Below, in pieces: positions 17,119-25,240 of a DNA stretch of 39,628 nt; the stretch's first letter is position 1; each line of letters begins with the position of its first letter. The DNA is taken from contig NZ_CAKRNY010000035.1 in NCBI RefSeq assembly GCF_934371575.1, positions 1 through 39,628 of the forward strand, written 5' to 3'. Source of the DNA: an uncultured Blautia sp. (GTDB taxonomy: Bacteria; Bacillota; Clostridia; Lachnospirales; Lachnospiraceae). The notes beneath the pieces were generated by a model that saw only the letters and a program-made list of their open reading frames with translations, made no database searches and had not been told where the DNA came from. Position numbers and translations under genes: made by a program.

Positions 17119-17361
17119 ATGAGACCTTTTTTACATGATAAAAGGCGTTCTGCGGGGTATGCCCGTGACAGGGTGAAATTGCTCCTGATTTCAGAGCGTA
17201 TAGAGTGCTCTCCACAGATGATGAAAATGTTAAAAAGTGACCTGGTGCATACAGTAAAAAAGTATGTAACCATAGAGGAGAATAAAGTTAAAATACAGAT
17301 ATCCCAGGAACCGCCTGTATTAATGGCTTACATTCCTGTGATTATGAAAAAGGACAGATAA
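17119..17361 (+). CDS. minE: cell division topological specificity factor MinE
   Basis: An 80-residue MinE. ARDRVKLLLISERIECSP matches the N-terminal MinD-activating region of the family (typically A-x-x-R-L-x-x-x-L-x-x-x-R), followed by the topological domain (MMKMLKSDLVHTVKKYVTIEE). MinE triggers MinD ATP hydrolysis and release from the membrane. Start ATG 17119 has GGAGGGA 5-6 nt upstream; a longer in-frame extension from 17068 has no ribosome site. rodA starts 4 bp after its stop. Confidence 0.93.
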   Translation: MRPFLHDKRRSAGYARDRVKLLLISERIECSPQMMKMLKSDLVHTVKKYVTIEENKVKIQISQEPPVLMAYIPVIMKKDR

Positions 17362-17365
17362 ATTT

Positions 17366-18526
17366 ATGATAAAACAGTATAAGCTGCGTTTTTACAATTT
17401 TAAACTGATAATTCTTCTGACTGCGATCAGTCTGTTTGGAGTACAGCTGGTAGCCAGTGCTTCACCGGATCTGAGGAATAAGCAGCTTCTGGGTGTGGCA
17501 ATGGGACTAGTGATTCTGGTGATCCTGTCATTAATGGATTATTCCTGGATATTGAATTTTCAGTGGATCATGTATGGTTTTAATCTGCTTATGCTTATTG
17601 GCGTGCGATTATTCGGAAGTGAGGCTGGTGGTGCTTCCAGATGGCTGGATATCGGTGGATTTCGTTTTCAGCCGACAGAGCTTTCCAAAATCATTATTAT
17701 TTTGTTTTTTGCAAAGTTTTTTATGGATCATGAGGATGATATCAATACATTCCGGATCCTGGCAGAATCAGTACTTCTTCTGGCAGTACCTCTGGCGCTT
17801 ATTTATGCGCAGCCTGATATGAAGAATACGATTACCGTAATCATTATTTTTTGCATTCTCTTGTATGTGTCAGGGCTGAGCTATAAGATTATTGGAGGAG
17901 CGATCCTGATCTCAGTTCCTCTTTTGATCATTTTCCTGTCTATTGTAGTGCAGCCGGATCAGACACTGATCAAGGACTATCAGAGAACCCGTATTATGTC
18001 TTTCCTTTATCCTGAAAATGAGGAATACCAGGAGAACATTGAACAGCAGAACAATTCCAAAACAGCAATTGCTTCTGGAGAACTGGTAGGAAAGAAGTTT
18101 ACAGGAGCTGATAAGGCTTCTTCTGTAAATGAGGGAAACTTTGTAGCAGAGAATCAGACGGACTTTATTTTCGCAGTTGCAGGAGAGGAGTATGGTTTTA
18201 TCGGCTGTACGGCATTGGTTATTCTGCTGCTGTTGATTTCAGTAGAATGTGTCAGAATGAGCCTGCGGGCAAAAGATCTTGCGGGCAGGATTGTTTGCTG
18301 CGGAGTTGGCAGTATTGTGGCGATACAGAGCTTTCTGAATATTTGTGTTGCCACAGGTCTTGCACCAAATACAGGTACCCCCCTTCCATTTGTAAGTTAT
18401 GGCCTGACTTCTCTTGTCAGTCTGTTTATTGGTATGGGACTGGTAATGAATGTAGGTCTGCAGAGCAGTGCCTATAATAAAGAACTTAAGAAAAAAGAAA
18501 TTGACAAGAAAGAGGAATACTTATGA
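17366..18526 (+). CDS. rodA: SEDS peptidoglycan polymerase RodA
   Basis: RodA is the glycosyltransferase of the elongation machinery and polymerises lipid II with PBP2. The sequence has about ten hydrophobic spans. Family signatures include ASRWLDIGGFRFQPTELSK, AQPDMKNT, the ENQTDFIFAVAGEEYGF loop with its conserved acidic residues, and the final GTPLPFVSYG. At 386 residues it is typical. It could also be called FtsW-like, but position with mreBCD and pbp2 supports RodA. It begins 4 bp after minE and its stop overlaps the next start as ATGA. Confidence 0.94.
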   Translation: MIKQYKLRFYNFKLIILLTAISLFGVQLVASASPDLRNKQLLGVAMGLVILVILSLMDYSWILNFQWIMYGFNLLMLIGVRLFGSEAGGASRWLDIGGFRFQPTELSKIIIILFFAKFFMDHEDDINTFRILAESVLLLAVPLALIYAQPDMKNTITVIIIFCILLYVSGLSYKIIGGAILISVPLLIIFLSIVVQPDQTLIKDYQRTRIMSFLYPENEEYQENIEQQNNSKTAIASGELVGKKFTGADKASSVNEGNFVAENQTDFIFAVAGEEYGFIGCTALVILLLLISVECVRMSLRAKDLAGRIVCCGVGSIVAIQSFLNICVATGLAPNTGTPLPFVSYGLTSLVSLFIGMGLVMNVGLQSSAYNKELKKKEIDKKEEYL

Positions 18527-19578
18527 CAGCCGCAAAAAATAACAGTTCCAGGCGAAGGTCTGCAAAATACCGCAGGGCAAAAAGACGAAAGATAAAAAAT
18601 ACCATTCTGTTGCTGCTTCTTCTGATTATATTGGGAGGTGTGGGAATCGGAGCGATTTATCTGCTTCGCAATGGAAATATTTTCAGTAAACTTGATGAAC
18701 CATATTCAGCATCCAGAGAATTTTCAGGTGGAATTACAGCCTCTGATAATCTTCGGGCAGATGGATTTGCCAGAAATCTGTGTGTAGTTGTATCGGATGT
18801 TTCCATGGATGGAGTATCTCTTGGAGAAAATCAGAAAGGACTTCTTCTGGATTTGGATGACCGAAAGGTACTTTATTCCAAACAGGCTCTCCAGAAAGTG
18901 TATCCCGCAAGTATCACCAAAATTATGACCGCTATGCTTGCTTTGAAATATGGCAACATGGATGATGTGGTAACTATTACCCAGGAGAATCTGAATCTGG
19001 AAGAAGGTTCACAGGTCTGTGGATTCTGGGAAGGCGATCAGGTTACGCTGGATCAGCTGCTTCACTGTCTTCTGGTTTATTCCGGCAATGATGCTGCAGC
19101 GGCAATTGCAGAGCATGTAGGCGGATCTACAGAGGGCTTTGTGGAGATGATGAACAGCTTCGCACAGGAATTGGGCTGCACGGGAACTCATTTTACAAAT
19201 CCTCATGGTTTACAGGATGAAAATCATTATACTACTCCGTATGATATATATCTGATGTTGAAGGAGGCTTTGAATTATCCGGAATTTACACAGATCACGC
19301 AGCTTGGTTCCTATACCGTAGAGTATACCCATGCGGATGGAAGCAGTGCAAGTACTACTTTACTTGCAACAGATCACTATCTGACAGGAGAAGCTACCCC
19401 TCCGAAAAATGTGACGATTCTGGGCGGTAAAACCGGTACTACAGATAATGCCGGAAATTGTCTGGCTCTGCTTAGTCAGAATGCTTACGGAAAGCCTTAT
19501 ATTTCCATTGTTATGGGCGCGGCAACCAAGGATGAGCTGTATCAGCAGATGTCTTCTTTACTTCAGAATATTAACTGA
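18523..19578 (+). CDS. D-alanyl-D-alanine carboxypeptidase (peptidase S11)
   Basis: A DacA/DacF-type low-molecular-weight PBP that trims the terminal D-Ala of peptidoglycan peptides. The three motifs are intact: SITK (S130-K133), SGN (187-189) and KTG (303-305). A very basic N terminus (RRRSAKYRRAKRRK) is followed by one hydrophobic span at about 27-47, better read as a membrane anchor than a cleaved signal. The C-terminal accessory beta domain and amphipathic helix of DacA are absent, consistent with the N-terminal anchor. It overlaps rodA by 4 bp and ends the operon. Confidence 0.92.
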   Translation: MTAAKNNSSRRRSAKYRRAKRRKIKNTILLLLLLIILGGVGIGAIYLLRNGNIFSKLDEPYSASREFSGGITASDNLRADGFARNLCVVVSDVSMDGVSLGENQKGLLLDLDDRKVLYSKQALQKVYPASITKIMTAMLALKYGNMDDVVTITQENLNLEEGSQVCGFWEGDQVTLDQLLHCLLVYSGNDAAAAIAEHVGGSTEGFVEMMNSFAQELGCTGTHFTNPHGLQDENHYTTPYDIYLMLKEALNYPEFTQITQLGSYTVEYTHADGSSASTTLLATDHYLTGEATPPKNVTILGGKTGTTDNAGNCLALLSQNAYGKPYISIVMGAATKDELYQQMSSLLQNIN

Positions 19579-19633
19579 GTATATGAATCATATCCACAAT
19601 TGAGAAAAATAGACAGAAAAATTAAAAAAACTC

Positions 19634-19662
19634 TTGTATTTTTGGAAAAATTATACTATAAT
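19634..19662 (+). promoter_or_regulatory. candidate promoter of the P-loop gene
   Basis: A perfect TATAAT (19657-19662) lies 17 nt downstream of TTGTAT (19634-19639, 3/6 match) in an A/T-rich stretch. Transcription would start near 19669, giving a leader of about 60 nt before the ATG at 19729. Confidence 0.6.
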
Positions 19663-19728
19663 ATGAGACATATTAAACAAGGTTTTTGGTAAAAAATTAA
19701 TATCATATTGTCTAAGGAGGAAAACATC

Positions 19729-20148
19729 ATGGTTGAACTGATCGTAGGAAAGAAAGGCAAAGGCAAAACAAAAGTGCTCTTAGACAGAGTAAACGGTGCG
19801 GTGAAAGAAGCCAATGGAAGCATTGTTTACCTTGACAAGAGTACGAAACACATGTATGAGCTTAACAATAAGGTACGTCTTATTGACGTTTCCTCTTATC
19901 CGCTGAAGAATGCAGATGAGTTCGTAGGTTTTATCTGCGGTATTATTTCCCAGGATCATGATCTTGAGCAGATTTATCTGGACAGCTTCCTTAAGGTTTC
20001 CAAACTGGAAGATGCAGATGTTACAGATACTCTTGAGCAGCTTGATAAGATCGGCGAGAAATATGGCATTTCTGTAGTAGTTAGTATTTCTCTTGATAAA
20101 GAAGAATTGCCAGAAGCATTACAGGATAAGATTGCAGTAGCATTATAA
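19729..20148 (+). CDS. small single-domain P-loop protein of unknown function
   Basis: I do not recognise a named function for this 139-residue protein. It opens with a strand and a perfect Walker A, GKKGKGKT (7-14). Further strands follow: SIVYLD, VRLIDVSSY, LEQIYLDSF (a possible Walker B Asp) and ISVVVSISLD (a sensor-like position). Together they could form a minimal RecA/kinase-like core. There is no membrane span, signal peptide or extra domain. The ATG has AAGGAGG with 8-nt spacing; six residues upstream in frame are poorer. It has its own promoter and terminator, so it appears monocistronic and well expressed. It lies between the wall-synthesis operon and an opposing recombinase. Confidence 0.8.
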   Translation: MVELIVGKKGKGKTKVLLDRVNGAVKEANGSIVYLDKSTKHMYELNNKVRLIDVSSYPLKNADEFVGFICGIISQDHDLEQIYLDSFLKVSKLEDADVTDTLEQLDKIGEKYGISVVVSISLDKEELPEALQDKIAVAL

Positions 20149-20205
20149 TCTGAGATGATATGATATTGCAGCTATATAATTCAGTAAAACCAAATTAAGG
20201 TACAT

Positions 20206-20243
20206 AAAAGGACATGACTCCATGCAGGGCATGTCCTTTTTTT
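20206..20243 (+). terminator. terminator of the P-loop gene, possibly bidirectional
   Basis: An 11-bp stem AAAAGGACATG (20206-20216) / CATGTCCTTTT (20230-20240) with a 13-nt loop and T run to 20243. The 5' A run could also give a short U tract for the convergent recombinase gene. Confidence 0.9.
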
Positions 20244-20267
20244 ACCGAATCAAGCCACTCCTGATTA

Positions 20268-21323
20268 TCATTCCTCCCTTAGTTTTACAGCAGTGGCCGC
20301 CTGACGCCGTCTGGAGTCATCTAAGGCTGCATAATGCTTCTTGGTAGTATTGACATCCTTATGACCTAAAACATCTGCTACAAGGTAAATATCGCCTGTC
20401 TCCTGGTACAGGGCGGTACCGTAGGTACTGCGCAGCTTATGTGGAGTGATTTTTTTTGTGGTGGTTACCTGCCTTGCGTATTTTTTTACCAGATTTTCTA
20501 CTGCCTGAACACCGATTCGTTTACGCTGGGTAGAGTAGAAGAGGGCATGTTCATGACCTTCTACAGGCACAATATTTTTGCGTACCTCCAAATAGTTTTT
20601 GAGCGCTTTTTCAACTTCAGGCCCAAAGTATACAACCATTTCATTTCCACCTTTTCGGGTAACTTTGATTCCGTTATTTTTAAAATCCACATCTTCAATA
20701 TCAAGCCCTACACATTCCGAAACACGAACACCTGTTCCGAGCAGGAGAGTGACGAGAGCGAGGTCACGATCCTTGGTTTTCTCATAATAGACTTTTTTCT
20801 GACCAGTAAGATCGTCACCGCCATGTTCAATATAATCCAGCAGCATAGCTACTTCATCAGCCTCCAGTCGGATAATGCTTTTCTGATGGATTTTCGGAAC
20901 ATCTACGAGAACTGTTGGATTTGTGTGGATCATTTCACGTTTAAAATAATAAGCATAAAAGCTTCGCAATGATGACATTTTACGCTTTAATCCACGTTCA
21001 CCGTTGGTTTCGGTTTTTTCACCAGCCTGATAGACCTTCAGATATTCTTCGTATTCCTCAAGATCAAGAGCTGTGATCTGGTCCAGAATATCAACAGTAA
21101 AGGCATCCATGGACCAGTCCTTGAAGGCCGGGTTTTGTTCCAGAAGAAACTGGAAGAAAATGCGGATGTCATAGGCATAGGAAATTCTTGTTTTCGTTGT
21201 AGTACGCGGCTCAATGGCGCGAAAGAAATCTCTGCAAAAAGGCGGTATGGTTTTCAGAACATCCCGGAGGCGCAAAGTATTTTCAACATCAGTTTGTTCG
21301 TGGTAAGTAATTTTTTTATCCAT
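20268..21323 (-). CDS. tyrosine-type recombinase/integrase (XerC/D-like)
   Basis: A tyrosine recombinase of 351 residues with an N-terminal SAM-like DNA-binding domain and a complete catalytic set: R200 (GTGVRVSE), K224, H295 and R298 (HKLR), H321 (LGHKD) and nucleophile Y331 (KKHY). It is therefore predicted active. The long N-terminal region (about 150 residues) exceeds typical XerC/XerD. No excisionase, phage genes, attachment repeats or recognisable dif site lie nearby, so it looks like a resident chromosomal enzyme. AAAGGAG precedes the ATG. Target site unknown. Confidence 0.9.
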   Translation of the reverse strand: MDKKITYHEQTDVENTLRLRDVLKTIPPFCRDFFRAIEPRTTTKTRISYAYDIRIFFQFLLEQNPAFKDWSMDAFTVDILDQITALDLEEYEEYLKVYQAGEKTETNGERGLKRKMSSLRSFYAYYFKREMIHTNPTVLVDVPKIHQKSIIRLEADEVAMLLDYIEHGGDDLTGQKKVYYEKTKDRDLALVTLLLGTGVRVSECVGLDIEDVDFKNNGIKVTRKGGNEMVVYFGPEVEKALKNYLEVRKNIVPVEGHEHALFYSTQRKRIGVQAVENLVKKYARQVTTTKKITPHKLRSTYGTALYQETGDIYLVADVLGHKDVNTTKKHYAALDDSRRRQAATAVKLREE

Positions 21324-21453
21324 AATAAATTCTCCTTTACCAGATTAATGGTTAATTATTAGAAAAAATGAGGATTTCGGGAGAAGCAGCTCCTTTTTAG
21401 GGCAATCTATATGAAAAACTCGGGTTTGTCGTATAGATATAGATAAGGGATAT

Positions 21454-21492
21454 AACGCCGGATCAGCCACTTCTTTCGGCATTTCCGGCGTT
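21454..21492 (-). terminator. hairpin after dtd
   Basis: AACGCCGGA (21454-21462) and TCCGGCGTT (21484-21492) form a 9-bp stem five bases past the dtd stop, with inner GCC/GGC pairing. The U tract is poor on both strands, so terminator strength is uncertain. Confidence 0.55.
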
Positions 21493-21496
21493 TTAA

Positions 21497-21943
21497 CTAC
21501 ATAATTGATTCATCCAGCATTACTGTAAAGGGTCCGTCATTTTCCAGTGTAACTTTCATATCAGCGCCGAATTCACCGTGCTGAAGAACGGGAACAACTT
21601 TCGCAGCTTCCTGAAGCATGTATTCATAAAGTTCATTTGCATGATCCGGTGAGCCAGCTTCAATAAAGCTTGGTCGATTTCCCTTCCTGCAGTTTGCATA
21701 CAGGGTAAATTGTGAAACCATTAAAAGCTCTCCGTTAACATCTGCCAGGGAAAGGTTTGTTTTGCCATTTTCATCTTCAAAAATTCGGAGCCCAAGCATT
21801 TTTTTCAGATATTTATCTGCAATTCCCCTTGTGTCATTTTGTCCCACACCAATCAGCACCAGAAATCCTTTTCCGATACTTCCAACCGTTTTTCCATCAA
21901 TTTTTACACTTGCATGATTCACACGCTGTATTAAAAGTTTCAT
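21497..21943 (-). CDS. dtd: D-aminoacyl-tRNA deacylase
   Basis: Dtd hydrolyses D-amino acids (and glycine mischarged on tRNA-Ala) from tRNA, keeping translation chirally clean. Both active-site motifs are present: SQFTLYA (77-83) and the Gly-cisPro segment NDGPFT (135-140). At 148 residues it is of standard length. The start lies 1 bp past the stop of the upstream AI-2E-type permease, with AAGGA as ribosome site, so the two are translated from one message. In other Firmicutes dtd commonly follows relA; that neighbour is absent here. Confidence 0.96.
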   Translation of the reverse strand: MKLLIQRVNHASVKIDGKTVGSIGKGFLVLIGVGQNDTRGIADKYLKKMLGLRIFEDENGKTNLSLADVNGELLMVSQFTLYANCRKGNRPSFIEAGSPDHANELYEYMLQEAAKVVPVLQHGEFGADMKVTLENDGPFTVMLDESIM

Positions 21944-21944
21944 G

Positions 21945-23384
21945 TTAATTTCCGTCCTTTTTACTATTTTGAGTCTTACGGTACTCTTCTATTAATTGTC
22001 TGATTTTTGCATAAATTATCAAAGAATATTTTTTGACCAATGTCCAGATTGTAACCAGGATACGCTGGGTCGTTTTTAATAAAGTAAGGGTAAACTTCAG
22101 CATTGCGGTACGTCTTGGCGTCTCTCTCTTTGCCGGCTCTTCTGCCGGGAAAAGAATTGGCTCGTTTGTTGCAGGGTCAAGACAGTCAATATTGACGTAT
22201 GTCTGCTCTTCATCCGGAACCTTTTTGTATACCAGGCTCATATGGACCAGTCGGTCAAGTGCTGCATAAAGTACTGCAAAAACAGGAACTCCGATGATCA
22301 TGCCAGGAATTCCAAAGATACCGCCTCCAATAAGGATGGCCACGATAACAAGGAAACTGGAAAGACCTGTGGAGTCTCCAAGAATCTTCGGTCCAAGGAT
22401 GTTACCGTCAAACTGCTGCAGAACCAGAACAAAAATGGCAAAATAAATGGCCTGTATAGGATCAACCAGCAAAATCAGGAAAATACTGGGTATTGCTCCA
22501 AGGTATGGACCAAAGAAAGGAATTACATTTGTCACGCCCACAATCACACTGATCAAAAGTGTGTATGGCATATTTAAAAAGTTCATTCCGATATAGCAAA
22601 GAACTCCGATGATTGCGGAATCCAGAATCTTTCCGGTGAAAAATCCGATAAAAGTTCTGTTGGTAAATCTCATGGAATGAATGATGAAATTTGCATGCTG
22701 AGTATTAAAAACTGCATAGGTGAGCATTTTCGCCTTGGCTGTAAAGCCCTCTTTATCTGCCATCAGGTACAGGGAAACAACGGCTCCGATCAGGAAATTC
22801 TTCAGGAAATTGATCAGCTCAAATACACCTGCTGAAATGTTTTTCAACATTTCCTGCATCTGTGGAAGGATATTTGTGGTCAGATAATCCTGAGCTGTAA
22901 CAATATACTGATCCAAAGTATTCACGGCGTCACTGTTCAGGTTCCATTTTTCAATGAATGACTGAAGCCATTTCTGAATGACTTTCACATAAGCTGGAAA
23001 ACTGTAAATCAATCCCATAATACTTCGAATCAGCTCTGGCAGAATCATCATCAGAAGTGCATAGATAATCGCAAGGAAAAGAAACATGCATAACAGTACA
23101 CATGCCCAGCGAATGGCTTTTTGTCCCTTTTTTCCCATTGAAATTTCTTTCTTGGCAAGAAATGGATAGATGATTTTTTTCTCCAGAAAATTCAAAATCG
23201 GAGTAAGTAAAAATGCAATTACAACACCATAAACAATAGGTGTGAGAATTCCGAGAAAAGTCTTAATTCCTGTAAGCAGTGTTTTCATATGGAAAACGCC
23301 ATAATAAAACAGCATACTGGCCGCGATCACAAGGAAAGCGGTAACTCCCCAACGTACATGTTGATTGTCCCAGCGTAATTTCAT
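21945..23384 (-). CDS. AI-2E family transporter (PF01594-type permease)
   Basis: A polytopic membrane protein of 479 residues with about seven or eight spans and the [18 protein letters not shown] and LVVQQFDGN-like blocks typical of the AI-2E/TqsA family. Members export signalling molecules or act as Na+/H+ antiporters; the substrate here is unknown. The last 50 residues form a basic, probably cytoplasmic tail. A strong promoter and a palindromic leader precede it, and dtd follows directly. AGGAGG lies about 11 nt before the ATG. Confidence 0.9.
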   Translation of the reverse strand: MKLRWDNQHVRWGVTAFLVIAASMLFYYGVFHMKTLLTGIKTFLGILTPIVYGVVIAFLLTPILNFLEKKIIYPFLAKKEISMGKKGQKAIRWACVLLCMFLFLAIIYALLMMILPELIRSIMGLIYSFPAYVKVIQKWLQSFIEKWNLNSDAVNTLDQYIVTAQDYLTTNILPQMQEMLKNISAGVFELINFLKNFLIGAVVSLYLMADKEGFTAKAKMLTYAVFNTQHANFIIHSMRFTNRTFIGFFTGKILDSAIIGVLCYIGMNFLNMPYTLLISVIVGVTNVIPFFGPYLGAIPSIFLILLVDPIQAIYFAIFVLVLQQFDGNILGPKILGDSTGLSSFLVIVAILIGGGIFGIPGMIIGVPVFAVLYAALDRLVHMSLVYKKVPDEEQTYVNIDCLDPATNEPILFPAEEPAKRETPRRTAMLKFTLTLLKTTQRILVTIWTLVKKYSLIIYAKIRQLIEEYRKTQNSKKDGN

Positions 23385-23409
23385 ATTGTAATATTGTCCT
23401 CCTGAATCA

Positions 23410-23437
23410 TTAAAATGATAACTGTTTATTATTTTAA
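23410..23437 (-). promoter_or_regulatory. palindrome in the leader of the AI-2E-type permease
   Basis: On the + strand TTAAAATGATAA (23410-23421) and TTATTATTTTAA (23426-23437) form a 12-bp inverted repeat with one mismatch and a 4-nt loop. It lies between the predicted transcription start (near 23446) and the ribosome site, fitting an operator or an RNA hairpin. Confidence 0.5.
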
Positions 23438-23452
23438 CAACAATTTCCCTCC

Positions 23453-23481
23453 ATTATAACACAGTTTTTTCCTATTGTCTT
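23453..23481 (-). promoter_or_regulatory. candidate promoter of the permease-dtd operon
   Basis: On the - strand AAGACA (4/6) is separated by 17 nt from a perfect TATAAT with an upstream TG (extended -10, TGT-TATAAT). Confidence 0.6.
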
Positions 23482-23493
23482 ATTAAAAAAATA

Positions 23494-23546
23494 TAAAAAA
23501 AGAGTACTCTTCTGTTTCTATATCTATAGAAAAGAAAGAGTACTCC
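23494..23546 (-). terminator. terminator of the cytidylate-kinase-like gene
   Basis: GAGTACTCTT (23502-23511) pairs with AAGAGTACTC (23536-23545), and inside it TTTCTATA pairs with TATAGAAA, giving an unusually long composite hairpin. On the - strand it is followed by seven U residues. Confidence 0.88.
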
Positions 23547-23565
23547 CAATTTTCAAAACACTGGT

Positions 23566-24204
23566 TTATTTTTTCTGATCATCAAAAATATGTATGGTAT
23601 TAATGATCGCCTGAGCTGCACCTTCGATACCCAGTACACTGCTATCTATGCATAAGCTGTAGCCTGCTGCTGTACCCCATTTCTTATTGGTGTAATAATT
23701 ATAATAGCTTGCACGGCTTTTATCTGTCTTATTGATCATGTCCTTGGCTTCTTTTGGCGTTTTGTTATATTTGCCTGCAATACGCTTGATTCTCCAGTCA
23801 AGATCTGCATGAACGAAAACGCTGAAACAATCTTTATTATCTGCAAGAGCGTAATCTGCACATCGTCCAACCATAACGCAGGGACCTTCGGCTGCTAATT
23901 TCTTGATGGCTTCAAACTGTGCAAGAAAAACCTTGTGATTCATAGGCATATCTGTGAATCCCGCAGAAGAATATCCAAAAGAATAAGTATCCATTACAAG
24001 AGAATACAGGAAGCTGTTTGTTGGCTTCTCATCGTGATTCTCGAATAATTCCTTGCAAATACCACTGTCATTTGCTGCATGCTCCAGAAGTTCTTTGTCA
24101 TAGCACTTGATTCCGAAATATTTGGCTACTTCCTGGCCAATTTGTCTACCGGCACTTCCATATTCACGTCCGATGGTAATAATTGAACTTGTTGTATTGT
24201 TCAT
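23566..24204 (-). CDS. cytidylate kinase-like family protein
   Basis: A 212-residue protein of the cytidylate-kinase-like family (AAA_26/PF13189 type) common in Clostridia; its substrate is not known. The N-terminal loop is ITIGREYGSAGRQIG (10-24), where R20 stands in place of the usual P-loop GK(S/T), so it is not a standard CMP kinase. PCVMVGRCADY and the basic lid-like region DLDWRIKRIAGKYNKTP follow. ATG 24204 is chosen over GTG 24213 because GGGAG sits 8 nt upstream. It has its own promoter and terminator. Confidence 0.85.
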   Translation of the reverse strand: MNNTTSSIITIGREYGSAGRQIGQEVAKYFGIKCYDKELLEHAANDSGICKELFENHDEKPTNSFLYSLVMDTYSFGYSSAGFTDMPMNHKVFLAQFEAIKKLAAEGPCVMVGRCADYALADNKDCFSVFVHADLDWRIKRIAGKYNKTPKEAKDMINKTDKSRASYYNYYTNKKWGTAAGYSLCIDSSVLGIEGAAQAIINTIHIFDDQKK

Positions 24205-24235
24205 ATCTACCACTCCCTTCTGCTTTTGTAAGACT

Positions 24236-24265
24236 ATTATACACTAAATCTGAATAAATTGACAA
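24236..24265 (-). promoter_or_regulatory. candidate promoter of the cytidylate-kinase-like gene
   Basis: On the - strand TTGTCA and a perfect TATAAT are separated by 18 nt. The -35 abuts the stop codon of the upstream rluD-type gene. Confidence 0.65.
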
Positions 24266-25180
24266 CTATTTTCTTAATTTTTCTAATAAATTGAGAAAAT
24301 ATTCTGGCAAAGGAGCAGAAAACTCCATATACTCACCGGTTCTGGGGTGAACAAAGCCGAGAACCATAGCATGAAGAGTCTGTCCCTGAAGATGATAGGG
24401 ATTTTTGCCGGATCCATAAATCTCATCTCCAAGAAGAGGATGCCCAAGGCTTGTCATGTGTACGCGGATCTGGTGGGTGCGTCCGGTTTCCAGGCGGCAC
24501 TCAATATAAGTCGCGTTTTTGAAACGTTCCAGTACTTTATAATGGGTGACAGCATCTTTTCCGTTTTTGTAATTGATGGCCATTTTTTTTCGGTCTATGG
24601 GGTGGCGTCCAATTGGCCCCTCCACAGTACCTTCGTCTTCTTTCAGATTACCGGCTACAATGGCGCGATAACGACGTTTGATAGTGTGATCCTTCAGCTG
24701 CTGTGCCAGATCCCGGTGGGCTGTATCATTTTTGCATACAAGAAGGGCTCCGGTAGTATCTTTGTCAATACGGTGGACAATTCCGGGTCGCATAACACCG
24801 TTAATACCTGACAGATTTCCCTGACAGTGGTACATAATGGCATTTACCAGAGTTCCGCTGGTATGACCATTGGCCGGGTGGACTACCATTCCCTTTGGTT
24901 TATTTACTACCAGTACGTCTTCGTCTTCATATAAAATATCAAGGGGAATATTTTCAGGGAGAATATCTGGTTCTGTCAAATCAGGCAGGGTTGTCTGTAC
25001 AAGATCCCCTGCTTGTATTTTGTAGTTTGCTTTTACAGCTTTCCCATTAACGGTAACGCCTTGTTCTTTAAGGAGTTTCTGAAGATAAGAACGGGAAAGC
25101 TCTGTGTATTTATCAGAAAGGCAGCGGTCTATGCGTACCCCTGCCTCATCTGCTGTTGCTGTGAAGTTTAATTGTTCCAT
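24266..25180 (-). CDS. rluD: RluD-family 23S rRNA pseudouridine synthase
   Basis: An RluA/RluD-type pseudouridine synthase. It has an N-terminal S4 RNA-binding domain (about residues 15-60, RIDRCLSDKYTELSRSYLQK) followed by the catalytic domain with HRIDKDTTG, where D139 is the catalytic Asp. The late GRTHQIRVH motif is also present. At 304 residues it matches the Bacillus YlyB/RluD type that sits behind lspA, as here (60 bp after lspA). The exact target uridines cannot be read from sequence. Confidence 0.94.
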   Translation of the reverse strand: MEQLNFTATADEAGVRIDRCLSDKYTELSRSYLQKLLKEQGVTVNGKAVKANYKIQAGDLVQTTLPDLTEPDILPENIPLDILYEDEDVLVVNKPKGMVVHPANGHTSGTLVNAIMYHCQGNLSGINGVMRPGIVHRIDKDTTGALLVCKNDTAHRDLAQQLKDHTIKRRYRAIVAGNLKEDEGTVEGPIGRHPIDRKKMAINYKNGKDAVTHYKVLERFKNATYIECRLETGRTHQIRVHMTSLGHPLLGDEIYGSGKNPYHLQGQTLHAMVLGFVHPRTGEYMEFSAPLPEYFLNLLEKLRK

Positions 25181-25240
25181 GTGTTGGTAAAATTCCTCTC
25201 TTAAGAATCCTGAATTATGAAACTCCGGCTTCTGAAATAA

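Noticed and set aside
19581..19594. ATATGA/TCATAT symmetric sequence after the carboxypeptidase gene as a terminator
   Set aside because: The centre is a single base, so a stable RNA hairpin is unlikely, and no T run follows.
20268..21492. Possible integrative element around the tyrosine recombinase
   Set aside because: No flanking direct repeats, tRNA gene, excisionase or phage genes; neighbours are housekeeping genes with similar base use.
21324..21496. dif site beside the recombinase
   Set aside because: No 28-bp sequence with two XerC/XerD-like arms could be recognised; only hairpins are visible.
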